Positions 35,643 to 45,393 are shown, counted from the stretch's first letter. The stretch is DNA of 48,918 bases from Paraburkholderia sp. NMBU_R16 (GCF_013282575.1 NZ_JAAAYE010000044.1:1-48918); one strand, 5' to 3'. The notes: a model not told the origin generated them from the sequence alone. Translations and numbers: made by a program.

Positions 35643-37190
35643 ATGCATAACGCGAACGACATCGCCGAAGCCGCGGCGCCCGCACGGGCGCACGGCGACG
35701 CCGCCACCCCTTATCTGGAGCTCGACGGCATCACGGTCAGCTTCCCCGGCGTACTCGCGCTCGACCGCGTTTCGTTGAACGTGCGCTCGGGCGAAGTTCA
35801 CGGGCTCATGGGGGAAAACGGCGCGGGCAAATCGACTCTGCTCAAGGTTCTTTCGGGTGTGAACGATCCGCAGGCCGGGACGTTGCGCCTCGGCGGTGTC
35901 GAGCAGCGTTTCTCGGGCACGAAGGCGGCCATCGATGCCGGCATCGCCATCATCTACCAGGAACTGCATCTGGTGCCCGAACTGACGGTGGCGGAAAACC
36001 TGATGCTCGGGCAGTTGCCGAGCCGGCTGGGCGTGCTCGACGAGCGTGCGCTCGTGGCACGCGCCACCGACACGCTCGCGCGGCTCGGCGAACGGATCGA
36101 TCCGAATACGCAGGTCAAACATCTGTCGATCGGTCAGCGTCAGATGATCGAGATCGGCAAGGCGCTGATGCGCGACGCTCGAGTGATCGCGTTCGACGAA
36201 CCGACGAGCTCGCTTTCTTCGCGCGAAACCAAACAGCTCTTCCAGATCATCGACGGGCTGCGCGCGGAGGGTCGCGCCATCATCTATGTGACGCATCGCA
36301 TGGACGAAGTCTACGAGCTGTGCGATCGCGTCACCGTTTTCCGCGACGGCCATTCGATCGAGACGTTCGATGCCGTGGAAGGCCTCGATCGCGACCGGCT
36401 GATCAGTTGCATGGTCGGCCGCTCGATTCGCGACGTCTACGGCTACCGGCCGCGCCCGAGCGGCGACGTGCTGATCGAGGCCAAGGGGTTGATGGGGCCG
36501 GGTCTTTCCGAGCCGGCTTCGTTCTCGGCGCGCCGCGGCGAGATCGTCGGCTTTTTCGGTCTCGTCGGCGCAGGACGCTCCGAACTCATGAAGCTCGTAT
36601 GCGGGGCCGTCAAGCCGAGTGGCGGCCACGTCGAATTGAATGGCAAGCCCGTTTCGTTTTCGACGCCGCGCGATGCGGTGCGCGCGGGCATTGCGCTGTG
36701 CCCCGAGGATCGCAAGCAAGAAGGGATCGTGGCGATCGCCTCGGTGGCGGACAACCTGAACATCAGCGCGCGCCGGCACTTCAACATCGCCCGGTTCATG
36801 CTCAACGAGCGGCGCGAGCGTGAGCTCACCGACGATTACATCGCCAAGCTGTCGATCAAGACACGCGACGGCGATACCCCGATCGGCAAGCTCTCGGGCG
36901 GCAATCAGCAAAAGGTCATCCTGTCGCGCTGGCTTGCCGAGAAGATCGACGTGTTCGTCATGGACGAGCCGACGCGCGGGATCGACGTCGGCGCCCGCGC
37001 GCAGATCTACGAGTTGCTCTATGGACTGGCCGAGACCGGCCGCACGGTGCTCATGGTTTCGAGCGACCTGGCCGAAGTCATCGGGGTAGCCGATCGCGTG
37101 ATCGTGATGAAGGAAGGCCGCGTGGTCGGCGATCTGCCCAAGGCGGACGCTACCCCCGATCAGCTGATCAAGCTCGCTTTGCCGCAATAA
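35643..37190 (+). CDS. araG: L-arabinose ABC transporter ATPase AraG
   Basis: The 515-residue double ATPase has domain 1 with Walker [10 protein letters not shown], signature [15 protein letters not shown] and Walker [12 protein letters not shown]. Domain 2 has the degenerate Walker [10 protein letters not shown], then [15 protein letters not shown] and [10 protein letters not shown]. Paired with AraF and AraH it drives L-arabinose import. The N-terminus has a 20-residue Ala-rich extension. The start lies four bases after araF. Confidence 0.94.
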   Translation: MHNANDIAEAAAPARAHGDAATPYLELDGITVSFPGVLALDRVSLNVRSGEVHGLMGENGAGKSTLLKVLSGVNDPQAGTLRLGGVEQRFSGTKAAIDAGIAIIYQELHLVPELTVAENLMLGQLPSRLGVLDERALVARATDTLARLGERIDPNTQVKHLSIGQRQMIEIGKALMRDARVIAFDEPTSSLSSRETKQLFQIIDGLRAEGRAIIYVTHRMDEVYELCDRVTVFRDGHSIETFDAVEGLDRDRLISCMVGRSIRDVYGYRPRPSGDVLIEAKGLMGPGLSEPASFSARRGEIVGFFGLVGAGRSELMKLVCGAVKPSGGHVELNGKPVSFSTPRDAVRAGIALCPEDRKQEGIVAIASVADNLNISARRHFNIARFMLNERRERELTDDYIAKLSIKTRDGDTPIGKLSGGNQQKVILSRWLAEKIDVFVMDEPTRGIDVGARAQIYELLYGLAETGRTVLMVSSDLAEVIGVADRVIVMKEGRVVGDLPKADATPDQLIKLALPQ

Positions 37191-37274
37191 CCTGCAATAA
37201 CCGAACAGTAATCGCTTCGAACCGGCGTGCGCCTGAGCATCGAGCCCGGGCGGCACCCACGAATGAGAGACATC

Positions 37275-38297
37275 ATGCAACAACCACCGAGCATCCGCCC
37301 CGCCGCCGAGCCGGCCCTGTCGTCGCAAGCCGCCCCGCACGAGTCGCCCTCTTTCGGGAGAAGAGCTTGGCGCCTGGCCAACAAGTCCGGCATCGTCATG
37401 GTTTTCGTCATCCTGTTCGCGGTGCTGGCGTTGGCGGTACCGGACTTCCTGACGAGCCGCAACATGCAGGGCCTGCTGCTTTCGGTCACCCTCATCGGCT
37501 CCATCGCCGTCACGATGATGTTCGTGCTGGCGCTCGGCGAAGTGGACCTCTCGGTCGCCTCGATCGTCGCATTCTCCGGGGTCGTCGCCTCGATGCTGAT
37601 CACGGCCACGCATAGTGTCGTATTCGGCGTCACGGTTGGCGTGCTCGCGGGCGGCGCGGTCGGTCTCGTCAACGGCGTGCTCGTGGCGCGCTACAAGATC
37701 AATTCGCTCATCGTCACGCTGGCCATGATGGAAGTCGTGCGCGGGTTGGCTTATATCGTTTCGAACGGCGATGCGGTCATGATTTCCGAAGAGAGCTTCT
37801 TCGATCTGGGCGGCGGCTCGTTTCTAGGCATTTCTTATCCGATCTGGAGCAACATCGTCGGCTTCATCGTGTTCGGCTTTTTGCTGAGAAAGACGGTGTT
37901 CGGCAAGAATGTGCTGGCTGTGGGCGGCAACTCCGAGGCGGCCGCGCTCGCGGGCCTGCCCGTGACGCGCATCAAGATCGCAGTGTTCGTGCTGCAAGGA
38001 CTCGTCACGGGCTTTGCCGGTGTCATGCTGGCTTCCCGGATGAGTCTTGGCGATCCGAAGACTTCGGTGGGCCTCGAACTCGGTGTCATCTCCGCTTGCG
38101 TGCTCGGCGGCGTGTCGCTGACGGGTGGCGTGGCGACGATCTCCGGTGTGCTGGTCGGCGTGTTGATCATGGGCTCCGTGCAAAACGCGATGAGCCTCAT
38201 GAACGTACCGACGTTTTACCAGTATCTGATTCGCGGCGGCATCCTGCTGCTCGCCGTGCTGTTCGACCATTACCGCCGTACGCGGCGCGTGCGTTAA
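37275..38297 (+). CDS. araH: L-arabinose ABC transporter permease AraH
   Basis: The 340-residue permease (E. coli AraH: 328) has a hydrophilic N-terminus and then the CUT2 membrane pattern: VTMMFVLALGEVDLSVASIVAFSGVV, NVLAVGGNSEAAALAGLPVTRIK, ISACVLGGVSLTGGVATISG. It ends the long sugar operon. I chose ATG 37275 for its GAGAG site; ATG 37263 is in frame. The GTGCG/CGCAC stem over the stop codon (38287-38301) is a weak terminator at best. Confidence 0.92.
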   Translation: MQQPPSIRPAAEPALSSQAAPHESPSFGRRAWRLANKSGIVMVFVILFAVLALAVPDFLTSRNMQGLLLSVTLIGSIAVTMMFVLALGEVDLSVASIVAFSGVVASMLITATHSVVFGVTVGVLAGGAVGLVNGVLVARYKINSLIVTLAMMEVVRGLAYIVSNGDAVMISEESFFDLGGGSFLGISYPIWSNIVGFIVFGFLLRKTVFGKNVLAVGGNSEAAALAGLPVTRIKIAVFVLQGLVTGFAGVMLASRMSLGDPKTSVGLELGVISACVLGGVSLTGGVATISGVLVGVLIMGSVQNAMSLMNVPTFYQYLIRGGILLLAVLFDHYRRTRRVR

Positions 38298-38324
38298 GCG
38301 CACGGTGCGGCGCGCGGCGAGTCG

Positions 38325-38912
38325 TCAGCTCTCGCGCGCCCGAATCGCCCGCTCCATGCGTCGGTCGGGAATGAACCACATGAGCGCGACCGCGACATAG
38401 AGAAGTGCCCCCGCGCGCGGATAATCCGCCCCCGCCAACCCGATTCCGAACGCGTAGAGCACAACCGACGCCTTACCCTTCATGTCCCGCCCGATCACCT
38501 GTGCCAATCGGCTCTCGGCGCCGTGGTGCCGCACGAGCCGCGTTTGCAGAATGTGATAGGCCGAGGCGCAAGCAAAAAGGTCGACCCCGTAGCAGACGGT
38601 CGGCCAACGGGCGAAGTGGTTCTCCCCCATCCAGCCGGTTGCGAAAGGCAGCAACGACAGCCAGAACAGCAAATGCAGATTCGACCAGAGCACGCTGGCA
38701 TCGACGCTGCGACTGGCCTGAAACATATGGTGATGGTTGTTCCAGTAGATGCCGACGTAGATGAAGCTGAGGATGTAGCTCGCCACCGTCGGCCATAGGG
38801 GAGCCAGAGCGGCAAGGTCGGCGCTATGCGGTACCTTGAGCTCGAGCACCATGATCGTGATGATGATGGCGAGCACACCGTCGCTGAATGCTTCGAGCCG
38901 GTTTTTTTCCAT
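38325..38912 (-). CDS. TMEM175/DUF1211-family membrane protein (K+ channel type)
   Basis: The 195-residue protein has about six membrane segments and the family signature LEAFSDGVLAIIITIMVLEL in helix 1, whose FSD motif lines the pore in TMEM175. Bacterial relatives form potassium-leak channels. NNHHHMF follows helix 3. It converges on the araH end and is unrelated to it by function. The next gene upstream on its strand is an addiction-module antidote, nine bases away. Confidence 0.88.
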   Translation of the reverse strand: MEKNRLEAFSDGVLAIIITIMVLELKVPHSADLAALAPLWPTVASYILSFIYVGIYWNNHHHMFQASRSVDASVLWSNLHLLFWLSLLPFATGWMGENHFARWPTVCYGVDLFACASAYHILQTRLVRHHGAESRLAQVIGRDMKGKASVVLYAFGIGLAGADYPRAGALLYVAVALMWFIPDRRMERAIRARES

Positions 38913-38921
38913 CGTCGCTTC

Positions 38922-39227
38922 CTATCCGCTCGCGCGCCCAGTCATCGGTCGAAACGACAGGCGCAAGCCGAGCGCGCCTGCGATCTTCATCACAGTCGCA
39001 AAACTTGGATTGCCTTCGCCCGATAGCGCGCGGTAAATGCCCTCGCGACTCATGCCGGTGTCGCGGGCGAGCTTACTAATGTTCCGTGCGCGCGCCACAT
39101 CGCCGAGTGCGGCGGCAATCAGCGCCGGGTCTCCATCCTCGATGACCGCATCCAGATAGGCCGCAATCTCTTCCTCGGTCTTCAGATAGTCGACCGTGTC
39201 GTATCGACTGAATTTTGCAGCACTCAT
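38922..39227 (-). CDS. Addiction-module antidote protein (HigA-type XRE), toxin missing
   Basis: The 101-residue protein has the family layout: a DTVDYLKTEEEIAAYLDAVIEDGDPALIAAALGDVARARN helix bundle, followed by a helix-turn-helix in ISKLARDTGMSREGIYRALSGEGNPSFATVMKIAGALG. Proteins of this kind (COG3636) pair with a RelE/HigB-type toxin normally encoded next to them. Neither side has such a gene here. ATG 39227 follows GGAGGAGG. Two operator-like repeats lie directly upstream. It may be a solitary regulator or a relic. Confidence 0.9.
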   Translation of the reverse strand: MSAAKFSRYDTVDYLKTEEEIAAYLDAVIEDGDPALIAAALGDVARARNISKLARDTGMSREGIYRALSGEGNPSFATVMKIAGALGLRLSFRPMTGRASG

Positions 39228-39249
39228 GCCTCCTCCTTCCGCCATGCTT

Positions 39250-39292
39250 GTCAACCATAGTTGACGCCCTCAATTTGTGAACTATAGCTGAC
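39250..39292. promoter_or_regulatory. Paired operators and promoter of the orphan antidote gene
   Basis: Operator 1 is GTCAAC-CATA-GTTGAC (39250-39265), a perfect inverted repeat. Operator 2, GTGAACTATAGCTGAC (39277-39292), matches it at 13 of 16 bases. On the minus strand TATGGT (39254-39259) and TTCACA (39276-39281) form a -10/-35 pair with 16-base spacing. Each promoter box overlaps one operator. This is a strong layout for cooperative autorepression. Confidence 0.65.
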
Positions 39293-39475
39293 AACAAGGG
39301 CCCGCGGTTACGCGTTTCGCGCATGCGGGACTCGCTCCCCGGTGCCCCAACGCCCGAGCCAAGCAGACAGAATCGCGTAACATTGCACATTGAGCTCAAT
39401 CAAGCCCTATTCCCGATCCGATATCGGCGAACCCGCCAAGCAGCCGATACCGCCGCCGTAAGGAACGAATTCGCC

Positions 39476-41551
39476 ATGACCGAAGTACCGGCCTTTTTCA
39501 ACCTCTATCGCCACAACTTCGCGCGGCTCGCGGTCGCGGTTCCGCCCGTGCGCGTCGCGGACCCCGCCGTCAACGCGCGCGAGACGATCGCACTGATGCA
39601 AGAGGCCGATGCTCGCCATGCACTCGTCACGCTGTTCCCCGAACTCGGCTTGTCCGGTTACGCCTGCGACGATTTGTTCCACCAACAGGCACTGCTCGAA
39701 GCGTGCCTGAAGGCACTGAGCGATATCGTCGCCGCGTCGCGTCAATTATCGACGACGGCGATCGTCGGCCTGCCGCTCGTGATCGATGGCCTTCTGTTCA
39801 ACTGCGGCGCCGTCGTGCATCGGGGCCGTCTGCTCGGCATCGTACCGAAAAACTACCTGCCGAATTACCGCGAGTTCTACGAAGGACGGCAGTTCGCCGA
39901 GGCCTCCTGCCTGCACCGCGACTCGATCGATCTCATCGGACAAACCGCTATTCCTTGTTCGCCCGATCTGCTCTTCCGAATCGAAGGGCAGCCGCTTTTC
40001 ACTTTTCACATCGAAATCTGCGAGGACCTCTGGGTACCGATCCCGCCCTCCTCGTTCGCCGCGCTGGCCGGTGCAACGGTACTGCTCAATCTTTCGGCAT
40101 CGAACGTGACGGTCGGCAAGGCCGATTACCGACGCTTGCTCGCAAGCGCTCAATCGGCTCGATGCCTGGCAGCGTACGCGTATAGCGCCGCAGGCATCGG
40201 CGAATCCACGACTGATCTGGCGTGGGACGGCCACGGAATGATCTACGAAAACGGCAACGCCCTGGCCGAAACCGAGCGCTTCGCCGACAAGGCACAACTG
40301 ATCTGCGCCGATATCGACCTCGATCGACTCGTCGAGGAACGGATGCGGCAAACGACGTTCGGCGATTCAGTCCGTCTGCATCGCGACACCACAGCACGAT
40401 TCCGCACCGTCGACGTGCCGGCTGCCCTGCCGACCGGCATCCATCTGCCGCTCGCGCGCCGCTACGAGCGTTTCCCGTATGTGCCGGCGGATCCGGCACG
40501 GCGCGGCGAACGTTGCCGCGAGATCTACGATATCCAGGTACAAGGTCTCGTCACGCGCATGCGTGCCGCCAAGACGAAGGCACTCGTCATCGGCATATCG
40601 GGGGGCCTCGATTCGACACTCGCATTGCTCGTGTGCGTGCGCGCCGTCGATCGGCTGCAGTTGCCGCGCAGTGCGATCATCGCCTGCATCCTTCCCGGCT
40701 TCGGCACCGGTGAACGTACGCTCGGCCAGGCTCGTCGCCTCGTCGCCGCGTTCGGCTGCCGAACGAACGAAATCGATATTCGCCCGAGCTGCATGCAGAT
40801 GCTTCAAGACCTCGGGCACCCGTTCGCTCGCGGCGAAGCGGTTCATGACATCACGTTCGAGAACGTGCAGGCGGGCGAGCGGACGAGTCACCTCTTTCGC
40901 ATCGCCAATATGCATGGCGGCCTCGTAGTGGGCACGGGCGATCTCAGCGAGCTCGCGCTGGGCTGGTGCACCTACGGTGTCGGCGATCACATGTCGCACT
41001 ATGGCGTCAACGCGAGCGTGCCGAAAACGCTGATCCAATATCTAATTCGATGGACCGCCGATGAAAGCGGACTCGATGCGCCCGCCGCCGCGGTCTTGCG
41101 CGATGTGCTCGAGACCGATATCAGCCCCGAGCTGATTCCGCCGGGCGAGGACGGGACGATTCAGCTCACCGAAGCCGCGGTCGGCCCGTACGAGTTACAG
41201 GACTTCAACCTCTACTATCTGCTGCGTTTCGGTTACCGCCCCTCGAAAGTGGCGTTTCTCGCCTGGACCGCATGGCGCGACCGTACGCGTGGGCCATGGC
41301 CGGACCTGCCGGACGAAAAACGCCACGAGTACGGCATCGCGGACATCAAACGCTGGCTGGCCGTATTCCTGCGGCGCTTTTTCGAGCAACAGCAGTTCAA
41401 GCGAACTTGCCTGCCGAACGGGCCGAAGGTGGGTTCAGGCGGCTCGCTCTCGCCGCGCGGCGACTACCGCGCGCCGAGCGACGCGAGTGCAAACGCATGG
41501 CTGACCGACCTCGATACCGTACCGGACAGCGAGGACGGCGAGCGCGCCTGA
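39476..41551 (+). CDS. nadE: Glutamine-dependent NAD+ synthetase
   Basis: The 691-residue protein has two parts. The nitrilase-type glutaminase (residues 1-290) has the Glu-Lys-Cys triad visible in [23 protein letters not shown] and [10 protein letters not shown]. The NAD-synthetase domain has the pyrophosphatase loop [13 protein letters not shown] and ends with [25 protein letters not shown]. It amidates nicotinic acid adenine dinucleotide to NAD+ in the cytosol. ATG 39476 is 11 bases after AAGGA. It is divergent from the antidote gene. The long form is the kind used by organisms that take ammonia from glutamine. Confidence 0.95.
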   Translation: MTEVPAFFNLYRHNFARLAVAVPPVRVADPAVNARETIALMQEADARHALVTLFPELGLSGYACDDLFHQQALLEACLKALSDIVAASRQLSTTAIVGLPLVIDGLLFNCGAVVHRGRLLGIVPKNYLPNYREFYEGRQFAEASCLHRDSIDLIGQTAIPCSPDLLFRIEGQPLFTFHIEICEDLWVPIPPSSFAALAGATVLLNLSASNVTVGKADYRRLLASAQSARCLAAYAYSAAGIGESTTDLAWDGHGMIYENGNALAETERFADKAQLICADIDLDRLVEERMRQTTFGDSVRLHRDTTARFRTVDVPAALPTGIHLPLARRYERFPYVPADPARRGERCREIYDIQVQGLVTRMRAAKTKALVIGISGGLDSTLALLVCVRAVDRLQLPRSAIIACILPGFGTGERTLGQARRLVAAFGCRTNEIDIRPSCMQMLQDLGHPFARGEAVHDITFENVQAGERTSHLFRIANMHGGLVVGTGDLSELALGWCTYGVGDHMSHYGVNASVPKTLIQYLIRWTADESGLDAPAAAVLRDVLETDISPELIPPGEDGTIQLTEAAVGPYELQDFNLYYLLRFGYRPSKVAFLAWTAWRDRTRGPWPDLPDEKRHEYGIADIKRWLAVFLRRFFEQQQFKRTCLPNGPKVGSGGSLSPRGDYRAPSDASANAWLTDLDTVPDSEDGERA

Positions 41552-41561
41552 CGCATGCGCA

Positions 41562-42098
41562 TCAGACTTCTCCCGTGTACTCGCCGCGCGCCGGATACGC
41601 ATGCTCGATCGTGAAATCGACGGCTTTCAGCAACTCGGCGAAGCTTGGCCGGACGAACGGCATCGATTGAACCGACGCGTAGTAAATCGTCCTGTCGGGC
41701 TTGATCAGGAACACGCCCGGCTCCGAAAAGAGCGCAGGCTCTTCGATGCCGATCGACGTCTTTCCGCGCGATGAGGAAATATAAAGGCCCCATTCGCGCG
41801 CTTTCTCGAGCGGCAAGCCAAATCCCACGGTCAATCGATCGGCGCCGATCTTCGTCGCCATCTCGCGTGCCCGTGCTTCGTCGTCCGAGCTGATGGCGAT
41901 AGTCGTCACCCCGCGCTGAGCGAATTCGGGTGTCAGCCGCTCGAGCTCCCGGAGATACATCGCGCAAATCGGGCAATGCAAGCCCCGATAAAAACAAATC
42001 AACGTCAGGTAATCGGGCGTTTGGCGCGCCAGATCGAATCTGCCGCCGCCAAGCGTGGCAACGCTGAGTTCCGGCGCAGCCTGTCTGGGTATCAACAT
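41562..42098 (-). CDS. Peroxiredoxin-like AhpC/TSA-family protein
   Basis: The 178-residue thioredoxin-fold protein has the active-site region TLICFYRGLHCPICAMYLREL, with two Cys in a CPIC arrangement, and TTIAISSDDEARAREMATKI. It resembles the family of predicted peroxiredoxins with CxxC. It would reduce peroxides or act as a thiol oxidoreductase in the cytosol, as no signal peptide is visible. It is divergent from the AraC-type gene at 42197, which may control it. Confidence 0.85.
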   Translation of the reverse strand: MLIPRQAAPELSVATLGGGRFDLARQTPDYLTLICFYRGLHCPICAMYLRELERLTPEFAQRGVTTIAISSDDEARAREMATKIGADRLTVGFGLPLEKAREWGLYISSSRGKTSIGIEEPALFSEPGVFLIKPDRTIYYASVQSMPFVRPSFAELLKAVDFTIEHAYPARGEYTGEV

Positions 42099-42196
42099 CG
42101 TGTCTTTCCTCCTGGGTCATCAAGGTGCCGGGCAACCCGTGATTGACGGCACGCATGAAGATTCCCATACTCTCGATCATGAGGAGTCCGAATTGC

Positions 42197-42955
42197 ATGA
42201 TTGAAAATCCGATGCCCCTGAAGCCCGACCGACTTTCCGCGTTTTTTCGCGCGTTCGACTTCACCGCGAGGGCGTTCTCGCCCGACGACCGCGCAAGCGA
42301 CGCGACGCTGGTTGTCAAAGGATCCGCGAATGCGGCGCGCAGCCTCGTGCTGAGGATCGGTCCGCCCGTCGCCGCGTTCGATGGCGAGGTGCTCGCCGCT
42401 GTTTCGTTATGCTTCGGCGGTCCGTTGAACCCGCTTTTGAGCGCGCTACCCGAGCGTATCGAGATCGGGCTCGAAGACGCGCCCGAGTTGCGCGCGCTCG
42501 CTAACGTATTCACCGCCGAGGCGCTCGACGCCCGGTGCGGGAAGCAGACAGCGCTCGAGCGGCTTGCCGAAGTCATCGTCCTCATGGTGCTGCGGCGCAC
42601 GATCGACGGCGGCGCGACGCAGCCGGGGCTGCTCGCCGGCCTGTCTCACCCCGCCCTGCATCGCGCACTCGCTGTGATGCATGACCAGCCGTCGCGGGCG
42701 TGGCGAATCGAGGATCTCGCCGCGATTGCCGGCGTTTCGCGCAGTCGGTTCATGGAGCTGTTCCGCGAAATCGTCGGAACGACACCCAGCAGTTACTTGA
42801 CGGAATGGCGCCTTGCCCTCGCGCGCCGGGCGCTTGTCCGTGGCGAGCGTGTCAAATCGATTGCCGCGCATGTGGGTTTTGGCAGCGCAGCTGCGTTTTC
42901 CCGCGCGTACACGCGCCGATTCGGACACCCGCCTGTCCAAGCCCGCCTGAATTAA
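42197..42955 (+). CDS. AraC-family transcriptional regulator (cupin type)
   Basis: The protein is about 252 residues. The N-terminal cupin-like part (residues 1-140) is followed by the two helix-turn-helix motifs: WRIEDLAAIAGVSRSRFMELFREIVGTTPSSYLTEWRLALARRAL and KSIAAHVGFGSAAAFSRAYTRRFGHPP. I chose ATG 42197 because GAGGAG lies 10 bases ahead; ATG 42179 is also in frame. It is divergent from the peroxiredoxin gene with a 98-base gap, so a shared control region is likely. The signal it senses is unknown. Confidence 0.87.
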   Translation: MIENPMPLKPDRLSAFFRAFDFTARAFSPDDRASDATLVVKGSANAARSLVLRIGPPVAAFDGEVLAAVSLCFGGPLNPLLSALPERIEIGLEDAPELRALANVFTAEALDARCGKQTALERLAEVIVLMVLRRTIDGGATQPGLLAGLSHPALHRALAVMHDQPSRAWRIEDLAAIAGVSRSRFMELFREIVGTTPSSYLTEWRLALARRALVRGERVKSIAAHVGFGSAAAFSRAYTRRFGHPPVQARLN

Positions 42956-43049
42956 AGAAAGAAGTTACCGTTTGTTGCAAATAGAGAAAAGGTTTGCACC
43001 GGCTCACGCATATCCTTCGCGCACCAGTGACGAAGAAGAGGTGGTGATC

Positions 43050-44216
43050 ATGAGCCCTAATCTACAAAAACTGCTCTCCGGCGCGGCGCTCGCCTGCACG
43101 GCAATCCTGCTCGGCGCCTGCGGCGGCGGAGGCGGCGGCGGTACGCCCACGGGCACGTTGGCCGTTCACATGACCGATGCACCGGCATGCGGCTTCGATC
43201 ATGTCTATGTGACCGTGAATCAGGTCCGCGTCAACATGAGTTCGGCGGCGGGCGATAACGACGGGGGCTGGAGTGACATCACGCTGGCGACACCGCAGAA
43301 GATCGATCTGCTGACGCTCACGAACGGCGTATTGACGACGCTTGGCCAAACCACATTGCCGGCTGGCCAATATCAGCAAGTGCGTCTCGTGCTCGCTTCG
43401 AATCAGGGCAACGCGTTGGCCAACTCGGTTGTCGTTTCGGGCACGACGACCGAAGTCGCACTCGCCACGCCGAGCGCGACGCAAAGCGGATTGAAAATCA
43501 TTCGCCCGTTTACCGTTGAGGCCAACAGCACGGTGGACCTCGTGCTCGACTTCAACGCGTGCAAGTCCGTGGTCCAGCAGGGCAACGGCGGCTATGCGCT
43601 CAAGCCGGTCATTACGGCCACCCCCACGACGATAAGCGGTACCATCGACGGCTTTGTCGCACCGGCCGAAGCCGGCGCGACTGTCTATGCCGAGCAAAAC
43701 GGCAAAGTCATCAGCGGCACCGTTGCCGACAGCACGGGGCATTTCACTTTCGCCCCGCTCGTCGCCAGCGCAAGCAACGGCAACTACGATGTCGTGATCG
43801 CGCAAAGCGGCGTGTCGAGCGGCGTCATCACGTCGGTGCCGGTTGTCGTTGGCGCGACGACGCACGTATCGACTGCCGCGCAGCCGATCGCGTTGCCGGC
43901 ATCCACGATGAACACGGTCAGCGGCACGGTCACCGCGTCCGCGGACGCGAGCCTGCGCGCGCTGCAAACGACGACCACCGGCACTTACGAAATCGCCTCG
44001 GCCAACGCCAATCTGACGACGGGTGCGTACACCATGAGCTTGCCGGTCAATCCGCCGCTGGTCGGCGCTTACAGCAACGCTTTGCCGATCTCCCTGACTG
44101 CGGCGACCACGTCGGCCGGCCAATATACGATCGAGGCGGATGCTGCCTCCGGTGCGACGCAGTCGAGCGCCGTCAATGTCTCGAGCGGCAGCCAGACCGT
44201 CAATTTCAGCTTCTGA
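43050..44216 (+). CDS. DUF4382 lipoprotein with repeated Ig/CNA-like segments
   Basis: The 388-residue protein has a signal peptide with a lipobox LLGAC (Cys24), then a Gly run. The DUF4382 domain (residues 33-190) has GTLAVHMTDAPACGFDHVYVTVNQVRV, GVLTTLGQTTLPAGQYQQVRLVL and STVDLVLDFNACKSVV. The rest is Ser/Thr/Val-rich beta sequence (TISGTIDGFVAPAEAGATVYAEQ, HFTFAPLVASAS). It is probably on the outer membrane surface or in the periplasm. The family has no firm function. ATG 43050 follows GAGGTG. An imperfect terminator (44236-44254) follows. Confidence 0.85.
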   Translation: MSPNLQKLLSGAALACTAILLGACGGGGGGGTPTGTLAVHMTDAPACGFDHVYVTVNQVRVNMSSAAGDNDGGWSDITLATPQKIDLLTLTNGVLTTLGQTTLPAGQYQQVRLVLASNQGNALANSVVVSGTTTEVALATPSATQSGLKIIRPFTVEANSTVDLVLDFNACKSVVQQGNGGYALKPVITATPTTISGTIDGFVAPAEAGATVYAEQNGKVISGTVADSTGHFTFAPLVASASNGNYDVVIAQSGVSSGVITSVPVVVGATTHVSTAAQPIALPASTMNTVSGTVTASADASLRALQTTTTGTYEIASANANLTTGAYTMSLPVNPPLVGAYSNALPISLTAATTSAGQYTIEADAASGATQSSAVNVSSGSQTVNFSF

Positions 44217-44235
44217 CACATTGCATTCAAACACC

Positions 44236-44254
44236 GGAGGGGCGAAGCCCCTCC
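44236..44254 (+). terminator. Hairpin GGAGGGGC-GAA-GCCCCTCC after the DUF4382 gene
   Basis: A perfect 8-bp stem with a 3-base loop lies 20 bases after the DUF4382 stop. No T-run follows, so it may stabilise the mRNA end or attenuate rather than end transcription fully. The next small gene starts 26 bases later and may be read through. Confidence 0.5.
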
Positions 44255-44279
44255 TCATGCTTATAGCGGGGATTCTCGA

Positions 44280-44435
44280 ATGAAAAAAATGATGGTGATC
44301 CTGACGATTGCTGCCGGCGTACTCAGCGGATGCGCTGTCTATGTACCCGATCAGCCCGGCGTCGTAGTCCGCCCGCAAGGCGGCCCCGGCAACGGTTTCT
44401 GTCCACCGGGCCAGGCGAAGAAAGGCAATTGCTGA
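44280..44435 (+). CDS. Small lipoprotein, 51 residues
   Basis: The peptide starts MKKMMVILTIAAGVLSGC, a signal sequence with the lipobox LSGC (Cys18). The mature part is about 34 residues (VYVPDQPGVVV, then GNGFCPPGQAKKGNC), with two further Cys. ATG 44280 overlaps a hairpin-rich leader and lacks a strong ribosome site. A good terminator follows at 44454. It is too short for most gene finders but shows a complete lipoprotein structure. I recognise similar tiny lipoproteins in Burkholderiales, function unknown. Confidence 0.75.
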   Translation: MKKMMVILTIAAGVLSGCAVYVPDQPGVVVRPQGGPGNGFCPPGQAKKGNC

Positions 44436-44453
44436 TCGGCGACGATCGAACGA

Positions 44454-44484
44454 AAACGGGCGCGGCAGGCGCCCGTTTTTTTTT
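44454..44484 (+). terminator. Rho-independent terminator
   Basis: CGGGCGC (44457-44463) pairs with GCGCCCG (44469-44475) around a 5-base loop, preceded by AAA and followed by nine T. This is a textbook intrinsic terminator for the 51-residue lipoprotein gene. Read from the right it has only a short A-flanked arm. Confidence 0.88.
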
Positions 44485-44600
44485 GCCACAGCCAACTGAA
44501 ACGCCGCCGCTTTGTAATGATCTGTAATTCCTGTTTCTGCCGGGGAAAGGCTCGACGACCCGGTCGAACGAAGCTGGCGCTCCGGCCGGCTGGCCGAGCG

Positions 44601-45137
44601 TCACATCATCCGTCGCAATACGTCGTCCTTGAGCACGAAGCGATGCACGAGCGCGGCGCCGACGTGCATGCCGATAAGCACGAGCAATACCCAGGCGAGC
44701 GCGCTATGGACGTCACCCATCGCATGCCCCACTGTGGAACCCGAAGCTGCGAGCGCCGGCAATGGCAGCGTCCCGAAGAGCTTCACGGACCAGCCTCGCG
44801 ACGACGCGTTGGCCCAGCCAAGCACGGGGACTGCGATCAGCGCAGCGTAGAGCAAGAAGTGTGTCACGCGTGAAACGGTACTGAGCAGCGGCGGCAGGTC
44901 GCCCGGAGGGGGCCGGTGCGTAAGCCGCCACAGAATGCGCGCAGCCATGGCCGCGATCAATGCAGCACCGAGCGCGAGGTGCCAGGCAATAAGGCCCACC
45001 GGCTGCGTATCCCGGTGCACTTCGGGCATCGTCCAGCCCAAGACGAATTGTGCGGCGACCAGAGCGACCACCAGCCAGTGAAGAAGGCGCGCGACGAGCC
45101 CGTAAGTCTCGTTGCCATGTTGCTCGATGACGGACAT
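44601..45137 (-). CDS. Cytochrome b561 family protein
   Basis: The 178-residue protein has four membrane segments. Heme-ligand His positions are visible in LLHWLVVALVAAQ, IAWHLALGA, DVHSALAWVLLVLIGMHVGAALVHRF. Such proteins (CybB type) oxidise superoxide or pass electrons to quinone in the inner membrane. ATG 45137 follows GAGAGG. It is divergent from the TonB receptor operon with 256 bases between. Heme b binding is likely. Confidence 0.9.
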   Translation of the reverse strand: MSVIEQHGNETYGLVARLLHWLVVALVAAQFVLGWTMPEVHRDTQPVGLIAWHLALGAALIAAMAARILWRLTHRPPPGDLPPLLSTVSRVTHFLLYAALIAVPVLGWANASSRGWSVKLFGTLPLPALAASGSTVGHAMGDVHSALAWVLLVLIGMHVGAALVHRFVLKDDVLRRMM

Positions 45138-45242
45138 CGTTACCTCTCGAAAGACCTGGAACGAAAGCATCTTGCCAAGCGAACCTTAGCCGGGGCTTAG
45201 CGGTGCGCATCGCCAACCGGATCGCATCTTGCGCAAATAAAG

Positions 45243-45292
45243 TGATACGTTATATCATCTCATCCCGGCATGATACGTTATATCATTTCATC
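45243..45292. repeat. Two 22-bp direct repeats with inverted-repeat core, upstream of a TonB receptor
   Basis: The 22-bp unit occurs at 45243-45264 and 45271-45292 with one mismatch. The shared core is TGATACGTTATATCAT. Its inner bases form TGATA-N5-TATCA. The start-to-start distance is 28 bases. The AT-rich core with GTTATA recalls metalloregulator (Zur-type) boxes, but I cannot confirm this. The repeats lie 102 bases before the receptor start and could cover its promoter. Confidence 0.7.
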
Positions 45293-45393
45293 GATTAACG
45301 ATGGCATGAGCAGCTTACGAGCAACCCGTCAATTCGCCGCTGTTCCGTGTGAAGACGCATCCGGCAAGCGGCTTCCGCTTTCGAACGACAAAA

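Noticed and set aside
35541-37613. Very long (690-codon) minus-strand frame opposite araG
   Set aside because: AraG on the plus strand has complete Walker and signature motifs. The antisense frame is Arg/His-rich and motif-free.
38287-38301. GTGCG-N5-CGCAC stem over the araH stop
   Set aside because: It is short, lacks a T-run and overlaps coding sequence. It is noted with araH but not called as a terminator.
43062-44495. Minus-strand frame opposite the DUF4382 gene
   Set aside because: The plus-strand lipoprotein with its lipobox is convincing. The opposite frame would also span a strong terminator.
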